NCBI GenBank assembly: GCA_964592645.1
Contig: CAZQFV010000008.1
Coordinates: 87,317 to 151,316, forward strand
Reading direction: 5' to 3'
Length of the DNA stretch: 64,000 bases
DNA from: CAZQFV01 sp964592645
GTDB taxonomy: Bacteria > Chloroflexota > Chloroflexia > DTKN01
Positions 8,526 through 15,609 of the stretch are shown here, piece after piece. Numbering within the stretch: the first letter of the stretch is position 1; every line of letters begins with the position of its first letter. The translations under genes and the position numbers were made by a program. The notes beneath the pieces were generated by a model that did no database searches, had not been told where the DNA came from, and worked only from the letters and a program-made list of their open reading frames with translations.

Positions 8526-9665
8526 CTACTGGGGCGACATCTCCTCGTATGCCCGCAGCGTCTCCCGGGCGGTGCGCTCCCAGGAGAACTCGTTTGCCCG
8601 GGCCAATCCGCGTCCCCGCAGTTCCTCGCGCCGGCCGGCGTCGGCCAACAGCCGGCCCAGCGCCGCTGCGACCGCTCCTTCGTCGAAGGGGTTCACCAGC
8701 ACGCCGGCCTGGCCGACGATCTCGGGGATCGAGGAGCGGTCCGACGCCAGCACCGGCGTGCCGCAGGCCATGGCCTCCAGCGGCGGCAGGCCAAACCCCT
8801 CGTACTCGCTCAGGAAGGCAAAGACGGCCGCGGCGCTGTACAGCGCCGCCTTGTCGGCCTCCGGCACCGCTCCCAGCAAGTGGGCCGCGCCCCGCAGCCC
8901 CAGGTCGGCGATCAGCGCGGGCAGATCGAGAAAGAGCGGGCCGCCCGGCGCGTGCAGCGGGCCGGCGATGACCAGCGCCGTTTCCTGGTCTCCCGCCTCC
9001 GTGCGCCAGCGGGCAAAGGCCCGCAGCAGGCGGTGCACCCCCTTGCGCAGGTCGGTGTCGCCCAGGTAGAGCACGAAGCGCGGCGGCAGGCCGTAGCGCG
9101 CCCGCAAGGCGGCGATCTCCTCCGGCGCGGCCGGCCGCAGCGTGGGCGCGGCGGCCTCGTAGGTCACGTGGATGCGTTCGGCGGGGTAGCGCAGGTGGCG
9201 CACGGTGTCGGCCTTGGTGTGCTCGGAGACGGCGAGCAGCAGGTCGGCGCGGCGCGTGGCCTGGACGTCCAGCCAGAAATAGGCCCGCTTGCGCCACGAG
9301 CCGCGGTAGGCCGGCAGCAGCAGCGGGATGAGGTCGTGCACGGTGACGATGGTGGGGACGGGGGAGAAGAGCGGCGGCGCCAGGTAGGGGACGTGCAGCA
9401 GGTCCAGCCGCAGCGCCCGGGCGGCCCGCGGCACGGCCACCTGCTCGAACCACAGCTTGGCCGGCCGGCCGGCGGGGATAGGTCCCCGGGAGACCTCGTA
9501 CGTCTCCACCGGCGGCGGATCGCCGTGGAAGGCGCCTTGCTCCCCGATCAGCACCAGGCGGTGTCCCGCCCCCAGCCGGGCCAGCTCCCGCACCAGGTGG
9601 CGCAGGTATTGCCCGCTGCCGACGGTGAACTGCGGCCAGAAGTGCGCGCTAATGCCGATCCGCAT
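8526..9665 (-). CDS. GT4-family glycosyltransferase (group 1)
   Basis: A 379-residue GT-B glycosyltransferase. The open frame extends upstream, but the N-terminal GT4 strand MRIGISAHFWPQF begins at ATG 9665, which has GGGGAG about ten bases upstream, so that is the chosen start. The N-terminal domain has the glycine-rich acceptor loop (TVGSGQYLRHL). The C-terminal donor domain starts near FVLYLGDTDLRKG and carries the E-x7-E nucleotide-sugar motif within SEYEGFGLPPLEAMACGTPV. It transfers a sugar from a nucleotide donor to a lipid or glycan; the substrate cannot be told. Its ribosome binding site lies inside the right arm of the strong hairpin at 9677-9754. Confidence 0.93.
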   Translation of the reverse strand: MRIGISAHFWPQFTVGSGQYLRHLVRELARLGAGHRLVLIGEQGAFHGDPPPVETYEVSRGPIPAGRPAKLWFEQVAVPRAARALRLDLLHVPYLAPPLFSPVPTIVTVHDLIPLLLPAYRGSWRKRAYFWLDVQATRRADLLLAVSEHTKADTVRHLRYPAERIHVTYEAAAPTLRPAAPEEIAALRARYGLPPRFVLYLGDTDLRKGVHRLLRAFARWRTEAGDQETALVIAGPLHAPGGPLFLDLPALIADLGLRGAAHLLGAVPEADKAALYSAAAVFAFLSEYEGFGLPPLEAMACGTPVLASDRSSIPEIVGQAGVLVNPFDEGAVAAALGRLLADAGRREELRGRGLARANEFSWERTARETLRAYEEMSPQ

Positions 9666-9676
9666 GCTCTTTGACT

Positions 9677-9754
9677 CCCCGGCACCCCGTCCTCCGGTCC
9701 CCCGTCGCGCATAGCGCGAGAAGGCAGGGAAAAGGGGAGGACGGGGTGCCGGGG
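9677..9754 (-). terminator. Long hairpin between pnp and the glycosyltransferase gene
   Basis: Two perfectly complementary 19-base arms (9677-9695 and 9736-9754) enclose a 40-base loop that holds a smaller hairpin (TCGCGC/GCGCGA at 9705-9719). It follows pnp by 17 bases on the transcribed strand. No T-run follows, so it may act as an RNA-processing or 3'-protection hairpin rather than a classical terminator. Its distal arm covers the GGGGAG of the downstream gene, so it could also reduce translation of that gene. Confidence 0.55.
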
Positions 9755-9771
9755 CGCTAGCCGCGGCCTTG

Positions 9772-12042
9772 CTACCTCCGCGGCGGCCGGCGACGGTCGC
9801 GGTCCCAACCGCGGCCACCGCCGCGGTCGCCCCCGCGGTCGCGTCCGCGGTCGCCCCCGCGGCTGCTGCGGCTGGAGTCGCCCCGCTTGCGCGCGGCGGC
9901 GTCGGCCGGAAGCTCGCCGGTGAGCACCGCGCGGCGGGAGAGGGAGACCTTGCCGTCGGCGTCCACCTGGGTGACCATCACGTTGACCTCGTCGCCGATC
10001 TGCACCACGTCCTCGACCTGGGCCACGCGGTTTTCATCCAGTTCGGAGATGTGCACCATGCCGTCGCGCCCCGGCAGGATGTTGACAAAGGCGCCATAGG
10101 GCATGATGCGCACCACTTTGCCCAGGAAGATGTCGCCCACCTTGGGCTCGCGGGTCAGGCCCTCGATCATGCTCACGGCGATCTTGGCCCCGTGGGCATC
10201 GGGGGTCGTGATATAGACCGAGCCGTCGTCCTCGACGTCGATCTCGGCGCCGGAGGCCTCGATGATCGAGCGGATCATCTTGCCGCCGGGACCGATGACG
10301 GCGCCGATCTTTTCCGGGTCGATGTGCAGCTTGATGATGCGCGGGGCGTAGGGCGAGAGCTCCGGCCGCGCCTTGGGCAGGACGGCGTTCATCCTGTCCA
10401 GGATAAAGAGCCGGCCCTCGCGCGCCTGCTCGAATGCCTGCGCCAGTACCTTGAAGGGCAACCCGCGCACCTTCTGGTCCATCTGGATAGCGGTGACGCC
10501 CTGGCTCGTGCCGGCGATCTTTAGGTCCATGTCGCCGAGAAAGTCCTCGATGCCCTGGATATCGGTGAGGATGACATATTCGCCGTCGCCGCTCATCAGC
10601 CCCATGGCCACGCCGGCCACCGGGGCCAGGAGGGGGCACCCCGCGTCCATCAGCGACAGCGAGCTGCCGCAGACCGAGGCCATCGAGGAGGAGCCGTTGC
10701 TGGAGAGGACCTCGGAGACCAGCCGCATGGTGTAGGGCCAGTCGTCTTCGCTGGGCAGCACCTGGCGCAGGGCCCGCTCGGCCAGCGCGCCGTGACCGAT
10801 ATCGCGGCGGTGAGGGCCGCGCAGCGGACGGGCCTCGCCCGTGGAGTAGGGCGGAAAGTTGTAGTGATGGATGTAGCGCTTTTCCTCGTTGATGCCCAGG
10901 TCGTCCAGCGTCTGAACATCGCCGGGGGCGCCCAGTGTGGTCACGGTGAGCACCTGGGTCTGGCCGCGGGTGAAGAGGGCCGAGCCGTGGGCCCGCGGCA
11001 GGACGCCGACCTCGATGGTGATGGCGCGGATCTCCTTGGGGCCGCGCCCATCGGGGCGCTCGCCGGTGGTCAGGATGCTGCGGCGCAGCTCGGCTTTCAG
11101 GAGCTTGTCGAAGACTTCGCCGACCTGCAGGTTGTGCTTCTGCACCTCATCCTCGGTTTCGCCTGCCGAGAAGTGGGCAAGGGTCTCCTGGCGGAGCAGG
11201 CGGGTGGCCTCCTCGCGCTGCTGTTTGACGCTGTGGTGCAGGGCTTCCCAGATGCGCGTGCCCAGCCATTCCTGGACCTGGGCGGCGAGCTCCGCCGGGG
11301 TCTCTTCCACGACGACCTCTTGTTTTGGTTTGCCGATCAGGGCGGCGATCTCGTTCTGCGCCTCGATAAGCGGACGCATGGCCTCGTAGCCCCGTTCGAT
11401 GGCCTCCAGCACCTGCTCGTCCGGCACCTGCTGGGCCTCGCCCTCGACCATGATGACGGCGTCGGCCGTGCCGGCGATGACCAGGTTCAGGGCGCTCTCT
11501 TGCTCTGTCTGGGGCAGGCTCGGATTGACGACGAACTGGCCGTCGAGCAGCCCCATGCGCACGGCGCCGATGGGGCCGGCGAAGGGAATGTCCGAGATCA
11601 TCAGGGCGGTGGAGGCGCCGATCATGCCCAGGATGTCGGGGTAGTTCTCCTTGTCCACCGACAGGACGGTGATGATGATCTGGACGTCGTTGCGATAGCC
11701 CTTGGGGAAGAGCGGCCGCAGGGGCCGGTCGATGAGGCGGGCGGAGAGGATGGCGGTTTCGCCCGGCCGGCCTTCCCGGCGGAAGAAAGAGCCGGGGATT
11801 TTGCCGGCCGCGTACATCTTCTCCTCATAGTCCACGGTCAGGGGGAAGAAATCGACCCCCTGGCGCGGCTCTTCCGAGGCCGTGGCCGTGGCCAGGATGA
11901 CGGTATCGCCGCAACGCACCTGGACGGCGCCGTTGGCCTGCTCGGCCAGGCGGCCGGCCTCGATGGTGATGGTTTTGCCCGCCAGCTCGATGTCGAACTG
12001 GTGGACGGTGTGTTCGCCAAACTGCTTGGTACTGTGCTGCAT
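9772..12042 (-). CDS. pnp: Polyribonucleotide nucleotidyltransferase (PNPase)
   Basis: A 756-residue exoribonuclease that degrades RNA phosphorolytically from the 3' end. ATG 12042 is preceded by AGGAG at a good distance. Parts: first RNase PH domain (about 10-140), helical linker, second RNase PH domain with GPHRRDIGHG, a KH domain containing IGPGGKMIRSII (about 560-620), an S1 domain (about 625-695) and a basic Gly/Arg/Asp-rich tail of about 45 residues. The tail, with repeated RGGDRG units, is longer than in typical PNPases of about 700 residues and may be an extra RNA-binding arm. The gene follows rpsO as in many bacteria. A large structured leader (12177-12259) lies upstream. Confidence 0.98.
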   Translation of the reverse strand: MQHSTKQFGEHTVHQFDIELAGKTITIEAGRLAEQANGAVQVRCGDTVILATATASEEPRQGVDFFPLTVDYEEKMYAAGKIPGSFFRREGRPGETAILSARLIDRPLRPLFPKGYRNDVQIIITVLSVDKENYPDILGMIGASTALMISDIPFAGPIGAVRMGLLDGQFVVNPSLPQTEQESALNLVIAGTADAVIMVEGEAQQVPDEQVLEAIERGYEAMRPLIEAQNEIAALIGKPKQEVVVEETPAELAAQVQEWLGTRIWEALHHSVKQQREEATRLLRQETLAHFSAGETEDEVQKHNLQVGEVFDKLLKAELRRSILTTGERPDGRGPKEIRAITIEVGVLPRAHGSALFTRGQTQVLTVTTLGAPGDVQTLDDLGINEEKRYIHHYNFPPYSTGEARPLRGPHRRDIGHGALAERALRQVLPSEDDWPYTMRLVSEVLSSNGSSSMASVCGSSLSLMDAGCPLLAPVAGVAMGLMSGDGEYVILTDIQGIEDFLGDMDLKIAGTSQGVTAIQMDQKVRGLPFKVLAQAFEQAREGRLFILDRMNAVLPKARPELSPYAPRIIKLHIDPEKIGAVIGPGGKMIRSIIEASGAEIDVEDDGSVYITTPDAHGAKIAVSMIEGLTREPKVGDIFLGKVVRIMPYGAFVNILPGRDGMVHISELDENRVAQVEDVVQIGDEVNVMVTQVDADGKVSLSRRAVLTGELPADAAARKRGDSSRSSRGGDRGRDRGGDRGGGRGWDRDRRRPPRR

Positions 12043-12176
12043 GAGAAATCTCCTCGTTTTTACCACAGGGACGCCGCGGCGCCGGGTTCTGGAAATCCCT
12101 GGTGCCCGTGGCTCTCTGCGGTTGCGCTATGCTTGGTCTTGTCTTTCACAGGTGAGACGCGATGTCCCTAGCTGGT

Positions 12177-12259
12177 GGGGGGTTAGGCACTGGAGAGCGC
12201 CTCGCAGGACGTGCGACAGCTCTCCGGGACGCTCTCCAATCCCTAACCCCCCCAGTGCC
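12177..12259 (-). promoter_or_regulatory. Structured leader between rpsO and pnp
   Basis: This occupies most of the 333-base gap between rpsO and pnp. Three inverted-repeat pairs are visible: GGGGGGTTAGG (12177-12187) with CCTAACCCCCC (12242-12252), GGAGAGCG (12192-12199) with CGCTCTCC (12230-12237), and GGCACTGG (12186-12193) with CCAGTGCC (12252-12259). The first and third pairs overlap and cannot both form in a simple stem, so the RNA could switch. In other bacteria pnp is autoregulated through a leader hairpin; a similar role here is inference. Confidence 0.55.
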
Positions 12260-12324
12260 GATGCCGTTATAGGTCTATTTCCACCTCCTGGTAGTTCCCG
12301 GGCGATCCGGCCTCTGCCATGAAA

Positions 12325-12354
12325 CAACCCCCGCCGAGCTTTCCGGGGGGGTTG
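12325..12354 (-). terminator. Hairpin terminator after rpsO
   Basis: CAACCCCC and GGGGGTTG arms enclose a loop of about 14 bases, 22 bases downstream of the rpsO stop on the minus strand, followed by TTTC rather than a long T-run. Partial termination or attenuation between rpsO and pnp is the likely role. Confidence 0.6.
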
Positions 12355-12375
12355 CCCGTTAACTCTCGTGGCCCG

Positions 12376-12645
12376 CTACTTGCGCAGACCCAGGCGGTTG
12401 ATGATGGTGCGGTAGCGATCCACATCCTTACGCCGCAGGTAGGCCAGGAGGCGCCGCCGCCGGCCGACAAGTTGTAGCAGACCGCGCCGGGAGTGATGGT
12501 CGTGAATGTTGATCTTGAGATGTTCGGTCAACTGGTTGATGCGCTCGGTCAGCAGGGCCACCTGGACCTCGGGCGACCCGGTATCGTCGTGATGGATCTG
12601 AAACTGCTGGATGATCTGATCTTTTTGTACTCTCTGCAAAGGCAC
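12376..12645 (-). CDS. rpsO: 30S ribosomal protein S15
   Basis: An 89-residue protein of the normal S15 length. It carries the family signatures DTGSPEVQVALLTERI, LTEHLKINIHDHHSRRGL and GRRRRLLAYLRRKD. S15 binds the central domain of 16S rRNA early in 30S assembly. The start is GTG 12645 with GGAGGAGG about eight bases upstream. The gene has its own promoter (12690-12718), a downstream hairpin, and is followed by pnp, the common bacterial order. Confidence 0.98.
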   Translation of the reverse strand: MPLQRVQKDQIIQQFQIHHDDTGSPEVQVALLTERINQLTEHLKINIHDHHSRRGLLQLVGRRRRLLAYLRRKDVDRYRTIINRLGLRK

Positions 12646-12689
12646 CGTTCGCCTCCTCCAACCGCTCTGAAGAATTCAGCCACCAAGGT

Positions 12690-12718
12690 ATTATATCACA
12701 GCTACCCGGACTATGCAA
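12690..12718 (-). promoter_or_regulatory. Promoter for rpsO
   Basis: On the minus strand, TTGCAT (12713-12718) and TATAAT (12690-12695) are separated by exactly 17 bases, with TGA before the -10 giving an extended -10. The predicted transcript starts about 40 bases before the rpsO GTG. Confidence 0.7.
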
Positions 12719-12742
12719 ATTGCCGATCGCTGTGCAGACCCC

Positions 12743-13402
12743 TTAATGCACCACGCCGCCAAGGGTCTGCTGCAGGATGGCCCGGGCCTCTTTGGCTTTC
12801 ATAGTCAGCAGGTCGAACTTTTGCTTGCCCCCGGCGGTCTCGATGATGATGTCGGTGCGGGTGTCCTGCTGGCCGGTGGAGGGGCCTATGCGGACGATGG
12901 GCGGATCCTTCAGACGGACGGAGCGGACCTCCTGGTTGAGGATGACGAAGCTGCCCGGGTTCTGGGCCAGGGTCACATCGACGGGCGCGGCCCGGTAGCG
13001 GGCGAAGAGCACGTCCATCCAGGCCATCTGGGCCCCCATCTGGCCGAAGAACCCCTTGCCCTGGGCGCGGGCCTGTTCGCGGGCGGCGTTGACGGCCTCC
13101 TTCATCGTCTCGTTGGAGACGGCGACCATGGCCAGCCGCAGCGGCGTGACGATCATGTTGAACGTCTCGGTGCCCATGCCCATGAAGCCGGTGCGCCGCT
13201 GGATGCTGATGATGCCGACGATGGGCTCGCCTGTGGGCTGGGGTGGGGCCTGAATCTGCACCGTCACCGGGGCCGGTGGTGGGGGCGGGGCCGCGGCAGG
13301 TGTACCGGCTGCTTGGACTGGGGTGCCGCAGTTGGCACAGAAACGGGCGCCGGCGGCGAGAGGAGTACCGCAGCGACTGCAGAATTTCGGTGTTGCGACC
13401 AT
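12743..13402 (-). CDS. Zinc-ribbon protein with a PH-like domain
   Basis: A 219-residue cytoplasmic protein. ATG 13402 has an almost perfect AAGGAGGTG six bases upstream, which rejects the longer open frame. Residues 5-28 form a zinc ribbon with two CxxC pairs (FCSRCG and FCANCG). A Pro/Ala-rich linker follows, then a domain of about 165 residues beginning IVGIISIQRRTGFMGMGTETF, which alternates strands and ends in a helix like bacterial PH domains. No enzyme motif is seen. It has its own promoter and an unusual leader containing two copies of a 24-base repeat. The role is unknown. Confidence 0.8.
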   Translation of the reverse strand: MVATPKFCSRCGTPLAAGARFCANCGTPVQAAGTPAAAPPPPPAPVTVQIQAPPQPTGEPIVGIISIQRRTGFMGMGTETFNMIVTPLRLAMVAVSNETMKEAVNAAREQARAQGKGFFGQMGAQMAWMDVLFARYRAAPVDVTLAQNPGSFVILNQEVRSVRLKDPPIVRIGPSTGQQDTRTDIIIETAGGKQKFDLLTMKAKEARAILQQTLGGVVH

Positions 13403-13412
13403 ACGCACCTCC

Positions 13413-13473
13413 TTCGTGCGCGACAAGTCTGAAACTTTGGTAGGCGCCATTCGTGCGCGACAAGTTTGAAACT
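13413..13473 (-). repeat. Two direct copies of a 24-base element in the leader
   Basis: Copies at 13413-13436 and 13450-13473 are 24 bases long, 37 bases apart, and differ at one position. Each carries the near-palindrome AGTTTGAAACT (one copy AGTCTGAAACT) after a CGTGCGCGACA stretch. They lie between the predicted promoter and the start codon of the zinc-ribbon gene, so they would be in its 5' leader. Confidence 0.75.
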
Positions 13474-13486
13474 GCAAACACAGTGT

Positions 13487-13515
13487 ATCATATCACAGCC
13501 CGAGAGGATGCGCAA
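13487..13515 (-). promoter_or_regulatory. Promoter for the zinc-ribbon gene
   Basis: On the minus strand TTGCGC (13510-13515) and TATGAT (13487-13492) are 17 bases apart, with TGA just before the -10. The segment around the -10 closely resembles that of the rpsO promoter (shared GCTGTGATAT). Confidence 0.6.
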
Positions 13516-13675
13516 ATGGCCAACGGCAGCCCTTCTGCGGAGTGGCTCTCGCCCCTACAAGAGCACCCCAGGGGTCAATGGTGGAGATGCATTAGGCCCT
13601 AACCAGTGAAATCCTTGTACATCGAGCAAGGCTTTATGCTGTGGTACCGGCCTATTTGGTTCCGGCTCATCCGGG

Positions 13676-14560
13676 TTAGGGGCTGCTGCCGGCGCCGGCC
13701 GGCGCGGGGCGCGGCTGTGTAGGGTGTGGGCCCCGGGCCCGCCGGCCGATCCAGGCGCAGAGGACCATCCCCCCCAGGGCGGCGAGCAGGTCCAGGAGGT
13801 CGGCGCTGCGCCCCGGGATGAGCAGCTGGGTGACCTCCTCGACCAGGGCGAGGGCCGCCAGGGCGGCGACGACCTGCCAGGCCGGCCTCTCTGTCCACCA
13901 GGCAGTGGCCAGGAGGGCCAGGGTGCCGAAGAGGACCAGGTGCAGGAGCTTGTCGGCCCCGGGGAGGGTGAGGAAGGAGAAGTGCAGCAGTTGCAGCGAG
14001 GCGCCGAGGGTAGCCAGCAGGACTACGGCGGCCTGTCCCCAGAGGAGCCAGGCCCAGCGGGGGCGGGTGGGATGGGCCGGGGCGTAGAAGAGGCCGTACA
14101 TGACCGCGGCCGTGCCCAGACCGAGGATGGCCCCGGCGAGGACATCGCTGGGGTAGTGCTGGCCGAGGTAGACGCGGGAGAAGGCCACCAGGGCCGCGGC
14201 CAGGAAGGCGTGGCGGCGCCAGCGCGGCCAGAAGAGGACGATGAGCAGGGCCAGGGCAAAGGCGCCGGCGGCGTGACCGCTGGGGAAGGAGGCGAAGGCC
14301 GGGGTGGGGAGGATGACGCGGATGTCGGCCGGCCGGGGGCGCTGCAAGAGAGCCTGGAGGCCGACGGAAAGGGCGGTGGTGAGGATGTAGGTCAAGGTCA
14401 GGGCCAGCCCTTGGCGCTGGCGATACCAGGCGATCCCCAAAAGCAGGATAATCAGGGGCAGAGGCGATGTCATCAGCGTCACCGTGCCTAGCACGTCGTC
14501 CAAGATCGGATTGGCCAGCCCCTGATTGATCCATTGTAGAACTTGCGCATCCCAGCCCAT
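13676..14560 (-). CDS. PAP2 phosphatase-VanZ fusion membrane protein
   Basis: A 294-residue integral membrane protein starting at ATG 14560 with AAGGAGG six bases upstream. Residues 1-180 are a PAP2 (type 2 phosphatidic acid phosphatase) domain: QALLQRPRP (motif 1), FPSGHAAG (motif 2 with the catalytic His) and SRVYLGQHYPSDVLAG (motif 3 with the nucleophile His). From about 185 a second membrane block (DKLLHLVLFGTLALLATA) resembles VanZ. PAP2 enzymes remove phosphate from lipid phosphates such as undecaprenyl diphosphate. Fusion to VanZ-like segments suggests an envelope or lipid-carrier role. Its ribosome binding site lies at the edge of a radical-SAM gene remnant. Confidence 0.9.
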   Translation of the reverse strand: MGWDAQVLQWINQGLANPILDDVLGTVTLMTSPLPLIILLLGIAWYRQRQGLALTLTYILTTALSVGLQALLQRPRPADIRVILPTPAFASFPSGHAAGAFALALLIVLFWPRWRRHAFLAAALVAFSRVYLGQHYPSDVLAGAILGLGTAAVMYGLFYAPAHPTRPRWAWLLWGQAAVVLLATLGASLQLLHFSFLTLPGADKLLHLVLFGTLALLATAWWTERPAWQVVAALAALALVEEVTQLLIPGRSADLLDLLAALGGMVLCAWIGRRARGPHPTQPRPAPAGAGSSP

Positions 14561-14575
14561 GGTTTCCTCCTTATC

Positions 14576-14703
14576 AGCCCCCGTGGAGCTATGGTGTGGA
14601 CCGACTCGCGCGTCCAGGCCGCGTTGCCGATTCGGTTGTCGCCGATAAACATCACATGCCGGGCACTGAGCTGTTGGATTTCGGCCGGCACGCGCTCGAT
14701 CTT
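14576..14703 (-). pseudogene. Remnant of a B12-binding-type radical SAM gene
   Basis: Read on the minus strand, about 42 codons encode KIERVPAEIQQLSARH followed by VMFIGDNRIGNAAWTRE and SVHTIAP. This strongly resembles the segment of cobalamin-binding radical SAM proteins with the pattern EI..L..R.VMFIDDNLIGN. An in-frame TGA stands immediately upstream, and the similarity stops at the ribosome binding site of the PAP2-VanZ gene. No radical SAM CxxxCxxC is present. It is best read as a leftover fragment; recognition is from memory of the family. Confidence 0.5.
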
Positions 14704-14775
14704 TCAACCCCATTCTATTCCCTTTTCCCCCTCTCGCTCCAGTCCTTGAGGCCCCAACTCTCCGCACGTGCGTGC

Positions 14776-14804
14776 TTGACAACTCGCCCGGAATCTGCTA
14801 CCTT
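14776..14804 (+). promoter_or_regulatory. Promoter for the response regulator/kinase pair
   Basis: TTGACA (14776-14781), a 17-base spacer and TACCTT (14799-14804) preceded by TGC, 40 bases before the ATG of the response regulator. Confidence 0.55.
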
Positions 14805-14843
14805 GTTCTCGGTGCATCTTGCATCCTTTGGCAGAGGCGGACT

Positions 14844-15575
14844 ATGCTCGCCGTTCTCTTGGTCGAAGATAACGAGGCGCTCCGCCGGGCCTTGCGCATC
14901 GGGTTGGAAGCCACCGGAGCCGTGCGCGTCGTGGGGGAGGTTTCCAGCGGCGAAGAGGCCGTGCGCCTGTGTTTGGGGGCGCCGCCGGATGTCGTGCTGA
15001 TGGACGTGGCGTTGGCCGGCCCGATGAACGGCATCCAGGCCGCTGTGGCCCTGCGGCGCGAGTATCCCCGCCTGCCCGTGGTCTTTTACTCCATCCAGGA
15101 CGATGATACCTACTACCGCGACTTTCTGCGCTCCGGCATGCTCAGCCACTACGCCTACGTGCGCAAGAGCAACTACCTCCTCCCCGACAGCATCGTCCCG
15201 CTGCTGCGCGACGCCGTCGCCGGCCGCTCCTTCATCGATGCCGAGATCGAGGCCCGCGTGCAGGAGGTCCGCCACCGCGACGAGAACGACCCCCTGGCGC
15301 TGCTGGAGCCGAACGAGCGCGAGGTGATCTCGTTGGTGGCGCAGGGGCTGACTAACGAGCAGATCGCCGAGCGGCTGGGCTTTCACGATGGCCGCGCCGT
15401 CAGCCGCACCAACGGGCAGATCTATGCCGCCTGGCGTCTGAACGATACGCCGACCGACGAGAAGGTGGCCCGCACCCGCGCGACGATCATCTACTACCGC
15501 CGACAACTCATCGTCTGGGATGAGGACGGCGTGGCCCAGGTGCAGGACCGCCGCGGGGAGTGGGTGCCGCTGTGA
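14844..15575 (+). CDS. Response regulator with LuxR-like HTH output
   Basis: A 243-residue regulator. ATG 14844 is chosen because it begins the receiver (MLAVLLVEDNEAL); the frame is open 24 codons further up, but only into the promoter region. The receiver has the acidic pair E8/D9, phosphoacceptor D54 in VVLMDVAL and the conserved Lys in YVRKSN. A C-terminal helix-turn-helix follows (LEPNEREVISLVAQGLTNEQIAERL region), then about 60 residues ending in a basic/aromatic tail that is not typical. It binds DNA when phosphorylated; the partner kinase is the next gene, 34 bases downstream. Targets are unknown. Confidence 0.9.
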   Translation: MLAVLLVEDNEALRRALRIGLEATGAVRVVGEVSSGEEAVRLCLGAPPDVVLMDVALAGPMNGIQAAVALRREYPRLPVVFYSIQDDDTYYRDFLRSGMLSHYAYVRKSNYLLPDSIVPLLRDAVAGRSFIDAEIEARVQEVRHRDENDPLALLEPNEREVISLVAQGLTNEQIAERLGFHDGRAVSRTNGQIYAAWRLNDTPTDEKVARTRATIIYYRRQLIVWDEDGVAQVQDRRGEWVPL

Positions 15576-15609
15576 AGGGTCCCTGATCCAGCACGGTGAG
15601 GTCGAGCGG

